Source of the DNA: Hedera helix
Taxonomy: Eukaryota; Streptophyta; Magnoliopsida; Apiales; Araliaceae
Assembly (NCBI GenBank): GCA_947179155.2
Contig: OX359270.1
Coordinates: 22,229,056-22,293,055 of the forward strand
Direction of reading: 5' to 3'
DNA: 64,000 nt
Part shown: piece by piece, positions 23,590-34,321 of the stretch
Position numbering within the stretch: the stretch's first letter is position 1
Layout of the letters: every line of letters starts with the position of its first letter
The notes under the pieces: model-generated
The model's input: the letters and a program-made list of their open reading frames with translations, nothing else
Databases searched by the model: none
What the model was told of the DNA's origin: nothing
Program-made: the position numbers and the translations under genes

Positions 23590-26500
23590 CAGATTTACAT
23601 TCGGTGTACTTAGTTGATGCAGTTGATGCAACTAAAGAGCTGGAGAGGTAATTCAAACATATAAATTCAACTTCTCCTTTTTAATTTTATGCATCAAATT
23701 GTTTTATTTTCATTTACTTTTTATTTTTAAAATTTCTGGTTTGTAGATCATTCTTAAGGGGTTTGAATTCTCGTCCCTGCCGACACTTAGATGGAACAGT
23801 ACACACTTCTATTGATGAATTTCTCAGTTTATTGTGCATTGTTTGATCAATTATTTATTTAGGTAACGCATCTTCATTACATTGACTGATTTTAAGGCTC
23901 AGTAATTGGTTTAGTTGATAGCTTTCTATTTATGCTTAGATCAGTTTATGCTTTTTGATCAATTGGCTGACTATCTAAAAGTAGGGGAATGTTATAAGAA
24001 CTTGTGTAGCTTTTAATGTTGTTTACTATTTACTTAATTTTGTCTAACTTTTGTAGCTAGTTATCAATATGTCAGAGAGACTATTAAAGTTAGTGTTGCT
24101 CTAATTGAAAAACTTCAATTCGTAATTGCTTATAGTAATCATGAATCTTGTTCACCTCTGATCCAAGCAAATACATAAGATATGTATACAACCGAGTGAT
24201 GCTTGAGAATGCAACTGTTCGGCCGGGCCAGTGTTGTGAGTACATTGGCGAAGTTTGGCGCTATGGTTGATTCGTTGAAGGCAAGATTGCTTCCCCATCT
24301 ATATAACATCAATTTATGTTGGTCATAAACTACTAACTTGGAGTTGAATTTTCTATATTGTGTTGCAGCCTCGCATATTTATTTTTCTGAGACGTTGTCT
24401 CTATGACAGTGATGATGAGGTCAGTTGTTGTATGCACTTCTTTTTTTTATCCTTCCTTTAGCTTGTGTTGCGCTCCATGGAATGCAATGACTTATGAGAT
24501 TGTTCATGTTCAGAATTCTGCCTATTAAAAATTTGTTTGGTTCAACTGTTCCTTTTTAATGTGTAATTATGCTTCTGATGGGTCAATTGGCTTAAGTTTA
24601 AAACTTCTAGTTTTCTTGTCGTTTGTCATAAGATTGTGAAAAGAAATGTTGGTTATTAGATACACCCGAAACTCTCTAATTCTGCACATCTATTCTACAA
24701 CAGCAGCAAAATGATGTGCAGTCTAATTAAGATTAAGTTAAATCACTTCCATCTAACCCTACAATTCACTGTTATTGAAGTAATATTGCTTTTTTATTTT
24801 CTGTGTGTTCAATAATTCAATTAATTTGAACAATTCCTCGTTAATGATTTGGATTTTCCAAGTAAATTACACTAATATACCTGTAATGTGCAGGCTGAAA
24901 ATATTTCTATAATGTGGTTGTATGCATGCTTCTTTCTTCAGTAGCTTCTTTGCAGCCACATATAGGCTATGGGCACGAGTACACTCTCCTGTTTACAGTA
25001 ATGTTGTCGATTACCTCTGAAATATCTTTCATCTGTTTACAGTAATGCTGTCGATTAAACTATCATGTTGGATCAAACTTGTTTTATCTAGAGAGTTAAT
25101 GAGTTACTTTCAGCATGCATTATCTTCTCTCCCTTAAATGAAGGGGTTCAAGAAAATTATTTGCCAGTTCTAAGATCATAATTGACTCAAAGATTGAATT
25201 GTAGAAATATGGTCAACCCATTTCATGCAAAGTTAAACAAACACCTGAACTAGCTCTAAGCCAAACTAAATTGGCTGTCTAATTTCAATGGATTAGTAGA
25301 AATGTTAATTTCAACGAAATTCTATCCTTTGGCTCAAGGTAACACAAACATGGTTATGGCACTTCTGGGAATAAAGCTGATTTACTATATGCAAAGAAGG
25401 TGTCAACAGAGGCAAGTATACTTACTTTTAATATTAAACTGATTTTTGGTTGGTTTGGTATGTCATGACTTTACTTTGCCTAAGATTAAATAAACAGTTT
25501 TGAATAAACATTATTAGTTGAATAAAATGAGTCATTGAAAAAGTGGAACTGCCTAAATTTTTGCACAATTAAACCAAGTACCCTATTTTCGAATAAACAT
25601 TGCTAATTGAATAAAAGAAGTTTGAAAAAATGGAATTATTTAAATTTTGCACCACTGCACTAAATGCATAAGTCTGGATTGTCCATAGTCAATTAGATGA
25701 CTTAGCTCATTTGTCTAGTATAATGACTTGAATGTAATTGTTCTCTTTCATGACTGTGGGTCATACCAACTGAAGTGGTTAAGAGAATGTGAACTCTTAT
25801 ATATTTTTTAGCTGATGTTGGGCCTAATCGTTGGCAGCTTGCAATTATTGAGCATCAAAGTTGTTATTTATAACAGTAATTATTGTTTATCTTATTCATT
25901 TTAGTCTAATATATGATAATGTTCTGATAGTTTACAAATGCTCAATTTCAACTTTTGGCTGTACAAAAATCCTCACTATTAAATATCCAAACAGGAAGTT
26001 AGTGCAGCAATTTCTGGAGCTAATGTGTATGGAAAACTAAAATTTGACAATGGAATTCATAGAGTGCAGGTTCCATAACCCCTTCTTTCTCATAGTCAAG
26101 TTTCATTGCTATTTCATTCTTTTGACAGGTTAAAATTATTTCACTATAAAGAGAGTAATATACTGATACAAATTACAACAACAAATCATAGAGTAAGTCT
26201 CTTGCAACGAGTTGGTTTCATTGCTGTTTCATTCTTTTGACAAGTTAAAAGCAGATGTAATTATTTTTCTCCCTGCTTACATTCTGTTTTATGACATTGC
26301 TAATCAGGTTCGAGAAGGAAGGATGCCAGGGAAGTCTACTAAGGTTGAAAACCTTGAGAACAATATTGCAGAGGTCCTCCAGGAAGTATCTATGGGTATA
26401 TTTAATTATTAATTCAATTTACATATATAATTATGCATGGATTTGTAATTCATGTGCAGAATTATATAACTCCAAATACACATGCATATGGTCCCTTCAA

Positions 26501-27250
26501 CCTAAAATTGCTCAAAATTTGTTTGTCATGGCAAAAATTGAAATTGGGTACCACTAAAAGGTCATTTATCTGTAATTTTTTTGTTTATTCCAGGGATGTA
26601 ATGTTTAACTTGGTTAGTGAAAGTACTAATTCTTGTAAGCATAGGATCCTTGCCATTTTATTAATTTGTTGACAAAAGTAACTCGGTTTGAACCATTGTT
26701 TTGGTTTGTAGTTGGTCAGGATATTGGAAGGTCATGATGGAGATGTAGTTACTCTTCTAGACACCATTACAAAGCTGTAGTATGTTGTGGATGCTGCTTA
26801 TATCTCCTCAATTAAATTAGTCAATTAGCATTCTTCTGTATATTGATGTTAAACTTAATTTCTTAATTCAATTAATCCAAGAACATGGTTGGTTTAAAAG
26901 TCTTTCCACAACTCTGTTCTTGTGAAGGTAATGGTTTTTTGCTCTTGAAAGTTGAGGAATTATAGTTCTCTTTTCTATTTTTCAAGAATATGCTGTCCAG
27001 GTATTTGGGATGATTTTTAAAGCAACAAAGCAACAAATACATCTCGAATGCACAAAAAGAACTGCAAGCAGTTTGTGAGGCATCTGAAGTTGATTGGGAA
27101 TCTGTTAGAGCAGCTTAAAATCTCAGAGCTAAAAAGGTGCCCTTAAACCCTTGAGCCTTTGGAGCAAGTTAAGGATGCATTGAGGAGATCTTACATCTTG
27201 GTCAATAGTTATCAAGACAGGAACTTTTTTTACTTGTTTGCCATAGGCTG
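23590..27250 (+). pseudogene. Captured plus-strand gene segment(s) with exon-like islands
   Basis: Several short plus-strand islands read as protein and are separated by T-rich intron-like DNA. They include about 24165-24265 (reading NRVMLENATVRPGQCCEYIG), 25995-26069 (release factor exon, listed separately), about 26308-26395 (GRMPGKSTKVENLENNIAEV), about 26712-26780 (VRILEGHDGDVVTLLDTITK, then stop) and about 27030-27110 (AQKELQAVCEASEVDWESV, then stop). Except for the release factor exon I cannot name the source genes, and the islands may come from more than one gene. Stops and frame changes show that it is not an intact gene. Their shared orientation inside a CACTA element suggests transduplication; this is inference. 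Confidence 0.5.
25995..26069 (+). pseudogene. Captured exon of mitochondrial peptide chain release factor 1
   Basis: A 75-bp open exon follows an AAACAG acceptor and is followed by GTTCC as donor. It encodes 25 residues including GANVYGKLKFDNGIHRVQ. Class-I bacterial-type release factors have the motif (G)VY(G/S)KLK(F/Y)E(S/N)G(V/I)HRVQRVP just before the codon-recognition and GGQ regions. The preceding EVSAAIS resembles the plant mitochondrial form rather than the plastid form. The family's next residues (RVP...) and the GGQ motif are not found downstream, so only one exon is recognisable. The protein normally releases finished chains from mitochondrial ribosomes; this copy cannot. Exon boundaries in phase 0 argue for capture of genomic DNA, not a cDNA. 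Confidence 0.75.
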
Positions 27251-27479
27251 AAATATTTTGTATCAATTCAGGAGGGTTCAAAGTGAAATATTTTGTTTAG
27301 AATGTTAGACTTGGTAAATCAGTAATGTGAAATTTTTATGTATTAGATAATATATGTTATAGAATTATATATGTAATGTACATATTCACACACATACTTA
27401 TAATATTATTATCATATATTTTTATTTTTTTAATTAGTTTGTTCCATCAAATGATTGATAAAATTAATGGATGAAAATG

Positions 27480-27992
27480 ACAGAAATTTTTCGTTGCCCA
27501 CGATGAGGAGAAATCAACGAAAGAAAAATTATGTTCACAGTAGGGCTGCATGTGCAATTAATAATTTATTACCAAAATATTTATTCCAGTCAAAACCTAA
27601 GTAAGTCATATAATGAATTACAACCTGCCAATGAATTGACAACGAAATTTTATAACGAAATTTGCAACGATCTATAAAATTTGTTACAAAAAATGAAATT
27701 TTTTCATAAATTGTAACGAAGAACAAATTTCGTTGCTAAAACATGTTTTTTTGACAACAACAAAAATCGTTGTCGAATACCCGTCAAGAATTGACAACAA
27801 ATTTGCAACGAAAAAAGTAAATAAGTGGGAATTTTTTCTTTTCCGCCAACAAATTTTTACAACGACTTATGAATTTTGTTGCAAAAAGTGAAAGTCTGTC
27901 ACAATCTACAATGAAGGACAGAATTCGTTGCTAAACATACACTTTTAGCAATGATTTTATAAGTCGTTGCCCTAAAAATCATTACTAAAGCC
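27480..27992. repeat. CACTA right subterminal repeat region
   Basis: Same mixed-orientation GCAACGAAA/TTTCGTTGC motif family as at 958-1690, about a dozen copies. Runs to the terminal repeat. Confidence 0.78.
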
Positions 27993-28008
27993 CCATTTTT
28001 TTGTAGTG
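27993..28008 (-). repeat. CACTA right terminal inverted repeat
   Basis: Exact reverse complement of 942-957, followed by the duplicated ATA at 28009-28011. Confidence 0.93.
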
Positions 28009-28567
28009 ATATTCTTTGTTATACCCGAATAGTCTTAAGGAGTATGACAAAGTATAACTCATTATACATAAGATACTATGATGATCTCAAGTTCAAGGAT
28101 CACATGTACTACTATCACATTAGGAACTCCTATTAACAAGCAAGTAAAACTCAATTAGGTGTTCTTTAAGCGAATCACGTTCTGTGAACTTATTCTCTAA
28201 TAAGCACCTACATACTTACTTTAGTGTCACCATACAAATGATTATAAGATCAATCATCCTCTTCAAAAGAGTAAGTATAGTATGTACTAATCTATCCAAA
28301 TTCACTAATCCCCATTTTAGTGATCCTACGATTAGGAATATTCTAGTTTTAAGTTATCTTGAATTTATATCTCATTAGCATAATAAACATTATGATTCTA
28401 AAAGCATTGCTCCAAAACTATGAGTTTATCCATTTAATCAATTCAACCAATTAATCATGAATAAAAAAAATATCTTTAAATAAAATTTTTATTAATAAAT
28501 GAATAAGATTACAAATTATATGCTTATCACATCAACATGTGATTGGCTTGAGGGCATACTACTTTCA
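28009..28567 (-). repeat. copia left (3') LTR, inner part
   Basis: Continues the LTR broken at 941 and matches 47800-48357 base for base over long stretches. Ends ACTACTTTCA. On the minus strand it is preceded by AGTACAAGTAAGAGAT, the place of the polypurine tract, which fixes this as the 3' LTR. Confidence 0.85.
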
Positions 28568-29496
28568 ATCTCTTACTTGTACTAAAGCCAATCGCCCTTG
28601 GTATCTAATACCTATCTTCTTTAAGTTCCGATCGTACTACTGAGAAAATACTTTAGTTAATAGATTTGTAATATTTTTCTAAGATTCAACCGTCTCTATG
28701 GTGATTTATCATCTTTATATGATTCCTCTAATCAAACAAAAATGTTGTAACACATATTTGGATTTCAAATGGGACATAGGTTCCTTGGCGAATTAAACTC
28801 ATTTAATGTTAAAAATCATTCCAAGTTCAATAATGAACTTGTTCATCCAAACAATCTCCTTTGTAGCTTTAGTTATAACTATTTACTATGTATTTGTCAC
28901 TTAATTAACAACTCTCTGCTACTTGGAATTTTTCAAACTCACTACTCCACCGTTCAAGGTAATCATATAACCTAAAATAGATTTATTGTTGTATTGACCA
29001 TTTTGAAAAACTGAGTTCGTTAAGCCCTCTAGTTTCAAATCAAGCCCACCATTAAATTAGAAACTTCTTTTTAATATTCTTCTTTAGCATTAGACTGATA
29101 TCTGCTTGTCACACATAAGCAACATCAAGTCTAGTACATTTTATCCCATACATGATAGATCCTATCGCCGAAGCTAAGAAATCTTACTCATGCAATATCT
29201 CTTTTTCGGTGTCTTTAGGGACAAATTCTAGGAGAGATTTACTCTCTGGCTCATCAACGTGAGACATCTTGGGGTTTTCATGCTAAACTTCTTTAGCATC
29301 GAATCAATGTACCTTTCCTGGGTCAAGTTGAGCATCATCTTAGATTTATCTCTATAGATCTTTATCCCTAATATGTAGGATGTTTCTCCCAAGTCCTTCA
29401 TGAAAAAGTGTTTAGACAACCAAATCTATATTGATTGTAGCATCGGTATGTCATTCTTTATCAGTAGTATATCATCATATAGTACTAGGAATATCA
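28568..29496 (-). pseudogene. copia reverse transcriptase C-terminal part and RNase H region
   Basis: The minus strand reads LYDDILLIKNDIPM and then MKDLGETSYILGIKIYRDKS and LTQERYIDSMLKKFSM, typical of the copia reverse transcriptase (family LYVDDILL; here one residue of the YVDD box is missing). The ORF at 29228-29419 is the best-kept part. Towards 28568 the RNase H region is degraded; the minus-strand reading AIGFSTSK-like tail cannot be followed cleanly. The N-terminal half of the enzyme lies at 31399-32218, on the other side of a solo LTR. Not functional. Confidence 0.8.
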
Positions 29497-31398
29497 TGAA
29501 AGTAGTATGCCTTCAAGCCAATTATATGTTGATATGATAAACATATACTTTGTAATCTTATTCAGTTATTAATAAAAGAATTATTTATTTAAAGGCATTT
29601 CATTATTCATAATTGATTGATCGAATTAATTAAATGAATACACTCATTGTTCTGGAGCAATGCTTTTGGAATCATAATGTTGATTATCCTAATGGGGTCT
29701 AAATTCTAGATAGCTCAAAACTAAAATGTTCCTAATTGTGGGATCACTAAAATGGGGATTAGTAAACTCGAGTAGATTAGTACATACTATACTTGCTCTT
29801 TTGAAGAAGATGATTGATCTCATAAATTATTAGTGTGAAGATATTAAAGCAAGTACGTATGTACTTATTAGAGAATACGTTTACTTAATGTGACTCGCTT
29901 AACCTAGTGGAGTTTTACTTGCTTGTCAGCATGAGTTCCTAATGTGATAGTAGTATAAGTGATCCTTGAACTTAAGATCATCATAGTATCTTGTGTATGA
30001 TGAGTTATACTTTGTCATATTTCTTAAGACTATTCGACTATAACAAAAAATATGTTAGGGTATAATAAGTTGTATATGGAGATAGGTTAATGATCAACAA
30101 ATGATCTACCACTTATAGTAAATGAAGAGAATGTCCTATGTGAATCAATAAATGACAATTCAATAGTCCTTGGTCAAGGCACAATGGAAATTATAAAGGA
30201 GTTTCTAATTTATATTAATTAGAGTTGTGCATTTTAAAATTGAAATACATATTATCAAATTAAATAAGACTTGACAGTAATTTCATGTATTATATTTGAT
30301 TGAGATCGACATTGTGTGGTAGGAGAATTGAATTTTACGGTAACTATTTACCAAATAGATTCTTAGTGATCAAATGTTGAAATTCATATTATCAAGAAAG
30401 TCATGAACTACTAAGGGGGTTTACCCTTATTGTGGAATAAATAAGTATTTATTTATAAATAAATTAAATGAGTTAAATTTATTATTATAAATAATATTAG
30501 AATTGTTCTAATTTATTTATTCTACAACTAGTTTAATATTGAACTTAAAGGGTCATACCGTAAAAGAGTAATATTTATTTTAGAAGTGAGAGGTGTAATG
30601 GTAATAATAAATTAAGTGTATTTAATTTATACTATGGTGATAGAATAAATTAAATAGCTTAATACTTATAATTATGTATTTTAGAAATACTAATTATAAA
30701 TTAATAAGATTATTATTATTATTATTGTTGTTGTTGTTGTTGTTGTTGTTATTGTTGTTGTTGTTGTTGTTTAGTTCCTAAATGATTTATGAATTAATTA
30801 ATAAGAAGTACTCTCATTATAAATAATTAAGTTCCTAAATGGTTTAAGAATTGTAATTATAATATTAAATTAATTTAGTTCCTAATTACATTAGGAGTTA
30901 AATTAAAACTCTATTCCTAAAGAGTTTAAGAGTGTTGAGAATATTTATAAATAAGAGAAGTCATATTATGGATTGAGGTTACACACACTTTTACAAGTAT
31001 TGGGAGAATACTTCATATTTCTCTACATTTAAGAGTTAGATGGAGAAGGAGAATTAGGGCTAGCCACCTAAGATCATGTTGAATCTAAATTACTCTCTCG
31101 ATTTATATTACTCTTAGTGGATCACATTTAGAAGTTATACACTTGAGTAGCTAACGTTGATCAAAAGAATCTAATCAGTGGATTTTGAAGAAGGCCAAGG
31201 ATTTTGAAGGTGAACTTGTACCTGTTGAAGAATTGAATCTACAAAGGTATAATCCGTTATCCTTCCTCGATTAATAGTATCGCATAAGAAAGATTCTAGT
31301 GTTTGGTTTGTAAAAAAAAAAATTAAATCGTTTTATTACATGTTTCCGCTATGTTATATAATTAAATTGTATATATACTTTGTTTTTGCAAACCAATA
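29497..31398 (+). mobile_element. Solo copia LTR inserted in inverse orientation into the copia reverse transcriptase
   Basis: Same LTR family as its host: starts TGAAAGTAGTATGCC and ends GCAAACCAATA (family end CAAACCAACA). Flanked by TATCA (29492-29496) and TGTCA (31399-31403), a 5-bp duplication with one transition. A TATAAATA box is at 30946-30953. Removing it rejoins the reading VYKKVSGSTV with LVLYDDILL, as expected in copia proteins. It contains an ATT/GTT trinucleotide run at about 30713-30772 that the other LTR copies lack. Confidence 0.85.
30713..30772 (+). repeat. ATT/GTT trinucleotide microsatellite
   Basis: About twenty trinucleotide units, first ATT and then GTT with one ATT interruption, inside the solo copia LTR. 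Confidence 0.9.
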
Positions 31399-32218
31399 TG
31401 TCACAGTGCTCCCACTAACCTTCTTATACACACTTGGTTCATCCACGTTTTTGATAAATCAAACTCTTTTGATTGTCACATCAAAATGGATGTTCCATCT
31501 TTGATAAGCTTGCTTTAATCCATAATTAGAACGTTGTAGCTAACATACTTGATTTACTCCATCTTTAATAATAAAACCCTCAGGTTGTATCATATATACA
31601 TCCTCTATTAAGGAAAGTCGTTTACATATCCATTTTCCAAATCTTGTATAGTTAGCTGCAACTGCATGTAAAATTCGAATGGACTTAAGCATTTCTACTA
31701 GTGAAAAGTTTCATTGTAGTCAACTCCTTGACTTTGTTTGAAATCTTTTGTCACCAGTCATGTCTTCTAGGTCTACACCCTATAGACATAATGCCTTATG
31801 GTGAAGAAATTCAAGTCCACAGTTAGTTCTAGATGGAGTTTATTTCGAATTTCATGATCATCAACCGTTTCTCTTGAATGTCTACTACTCATACCTCATC
31901 GTATGTTACTGGATCATCATCCACTATGAAGCGTACTTCATCATCATCATCTATGATGAATTCATACATATCAAATATTCTTTGGATATCTTCCAAATTT
32001 ATGAATCAATTGTGATACAATAGGTTCTTCTACTTGAACAGGTTCCTTCACTTGATCTGTAGTATCTTGTGTTTCTTGAACTTCTTCAAGATCTATCTTA
32101 CTCCTACTAACCCCTTTAATGATAAAATCCTTTTTTCCAAGAAGGTAGGTGTTTCACCAAATACCTTTTAATTAATAGGATAATAAAAATAATACCCTAA
32201 ACTTTCATTAGGATAACA
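31399..32218 (-). pseudogene. copia reverse transcriptase N-terminal part
   Basis: The minus strand reads EDVYMIQPEGFIIKDGVNQV, then SNYGLKQAYQRWNIHFD and DEPSVYKKVSGSTV, the standard copia sequence leading up to the YVDD box. Stops interrupt it (a TAG after NQVC). Upstream the linker with PSEEN-like spacer is degraded. It joins the integrase/linker reading FVGYPNE across the solo LTR at 32219-34321. Confidence 0.8.
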
Positions 32219-34321
32219 TGTTGGTTTGGTCATATTCCAACCTTATGTTTTGATGATGACTTTCTTATTATACTAAATGTTTACTTATGCATTTACAGGA
32301 AATTAAGTGAGACAAACAAAAGTTTTCTTGAAGCCTTGGTTTTGCAAAGGATTGAAGGCATGATGGCTTAAAGATATAATTGAGTCATTAGGATTTCAAT
32401 GTAAGATCCTCGCTCTAATTATATCTCAATCAAGGCTCTAAGATTTGTATTGTATTTTGCATTGCATTATGCATGGTATTTATTATGGAAATAATTAATT
32501 GAGATTTCAGAAATAATAATGATCACTTATTTAGAAGAGTTAACTTGAAAATAGATTTTAAAACGTAATTTCTAAATAAAATCTATTATCTTAAATATTG
32601 GAATTGAGTTTTTAATAATCATGAAAATAATTAATGGAAACAACTAATTAAGTTTTTCAAAATTAATGAGGTTCAAAATAGTTGGTAATCATATTTAATT
32701 TTAAAAAGCTAAGTTTTCCATTACCATAATTAAGTAACAAATTCCATATCATTAGTTACTAAAGATGGATAACTTAATTAAATTAAAAAGTTTAATTATG
32801 GAAATAATTATTAGGGTTTTCAAAATTAATATAGGAATATTTTTAAAAGTTGAATTTCAATTGTTCCTAAATTATTTTCGGAATTGTTTTGGGAAAAAAA
32901 AAGATTACTAAATGAATGCATCTCTTTCCATAATGAATTTGCTTATCTTATTAAATTCATTTCATTCCATACTAAAAGCTTTCCACTATTTCTTAATTAA
33001 TTAATAAAATCAAATCATGTTGAAAGTGGAATCACATACTTAGTAAATTGTCCATTACTAAAATGAGCTTTCATGTATATATATATAAATGGACCTACTT
33101 TATTTTTGGCTGGATGATTCATTTCCACGTTGGCTAAAATTAATGAATGCATGTAAATGTAATATAATTGAGTTTCTAAATCATTGCCTATCTAAACCTC
33201 CTAATTTCCAACGCATATATTGATGTTGACCAAATCAATTATATCCTAATTGATAACAACCATAAAATCAATTAGTAAACTGTCTTGGAAAAATTCCTTT
33301 CTAATTAATTTTATTCTCTAACGGCAACAAATCCTTCCTCTCTTATATAAATGGGTCCAGTCGTGAGTCTTTAAGAGACGTGAAGCTAAACAAAGGAAAA
33401 TATACAGAGCATATATTTTATTCTTCACATACACGTTCAAGGTGGTGTTCTTTCAAGTGAAGAAATCTTAAACTGTTGCAAGTCTTTATTAATTTGAGCT
33501 TTTCTACTTTGTGCTTTATTCGGTGATATCTTTATCTTTTATTTTGATCATTGCATAATTAGTTGAGCCTTAACAATATAATTGTTGTTTTGATCATATT
33601 TTATGTTGTATTAATTATCTTGTTGCTTTAAGGTTATTTGATAGACTAAGTGTGTAGTCTATTGGGTTTCAAATCCGGGGAGGATAGGTGCTTGGGGGAT
33701 GATAAGTCCTTAAGGTAAACATAAGTGTTTAGGGTGCATAAATTTGCACAAGGTGAGCAAAGGTGCTCGGGGAGGATAAGTCCTCAAAGGTAAACATAAG
33801 TGTTTGGGGTGCATAGATTTGCACAAGGTGAGCAAAGGTGCTCGAGGAGGATAAATCCTCAAAGGTTGTGGCAATTTATTTTGTAAAAGGGGTTTTATTG
33901 TAAACCAAGTTGATCAATAAAAGTTTCTCCAATACTAGTTGGTATTAGACATGGATTAGGCCACTAGAATAGAGGTTAAGGGTCAAACCATGTAAAAATT
34001 CTTTGTGTTTATGTGATTGATTGCGTAATTTTATTTGTTCATTGTATACTTCAATTGTAAATTATAAAATACATTATGAATACTTTGACATATATATTTC
34101 ATGAGAAAATTACTTATTTTAACTCAGGTCTTCATTTGATACAAGTAAATTAATTTTAATAGCGCTGCAGTAAGCAGTTTGCTGTCAGTATAATATAACC
34201 TGCTAAATTGGTTAATACAGTAGACTGTATTTGTAACAGATTTTTAAAACTGAAAAAATTGAATATTGTTTACTCCACACTTATTCAATCCCCCTTCTAA
34301 GTGTGCTTATCTTAAATTTCA
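32219..34321 (+). mobile_element. Solo LTR of a second retrotransposon family, inserted in copia pol
   Basis: Starts TGTTGGTTTGGTC and ends CTTAAATTTCA; flanks TAACA (32214-32218) and TAACC (34322-34326) are a 5-bp duplication with one mismatch. Removing it restores the copia reading YKFVGYPNESLGYYFYYP. TATATAAAT at 33344-33352 is a good TATA box, so transcription of the LTR is on the plus strand. It ends with TTCAATCCCCCTTCTAAG, the motif common near copia LTR ends in plants. It contains a 75-bp tandem repeat. Confidence 0.82.
33688..33865 (+). repeat. 75-bp tandem repeat, about 2.4 copies
   Basis: Units start at 33688, 33763 and 33838 with GTGCTYGRGG and include GATAAGTCCTCAAAGG, CATAAGTGTTTGGGGTGC and TTTGCACAAGGTGAGCAAAG. 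The first two units are nearly identical and the third is partial. Lies downstream of the TATA box, so in the transcribed part of the solo LTR. Confidence 0.9.

Larger units (their letters stand above)
942..28008. mobile_element. CACTA (En/Spm-like) DNA transposon, about 27 kb, non-autonomous, carrying nested LTR elements and gene fragments
   Basis: Starts CACTACAAAAAAATGG and ends with the exact 16-bp reverse complement. It is flanked by the 3-bp duplication ATA (939-941, 28009-28011), the normal CACTA target size. The host is a copia LTR, and the paralogous LTR at 47796-47802 is an unfilled version of the same site (GAACATA then TCCTTTGTTATACC), so the two ends belong to one insertion. Both subterminal regions (to about 1690 and from about 27480) are packed with GCAACGAAA/TTTCGTTGC motifs, as in transposase-binding regions of CACTA elements. 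I see no TNPD-like transposase or TNPA gene. After removing nested LTR elements, roughly 13 kb of mainly non-repeat DNA remains, including exon-like fragments. Its mobilisation in trans is inference. Confidence 0.88.
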
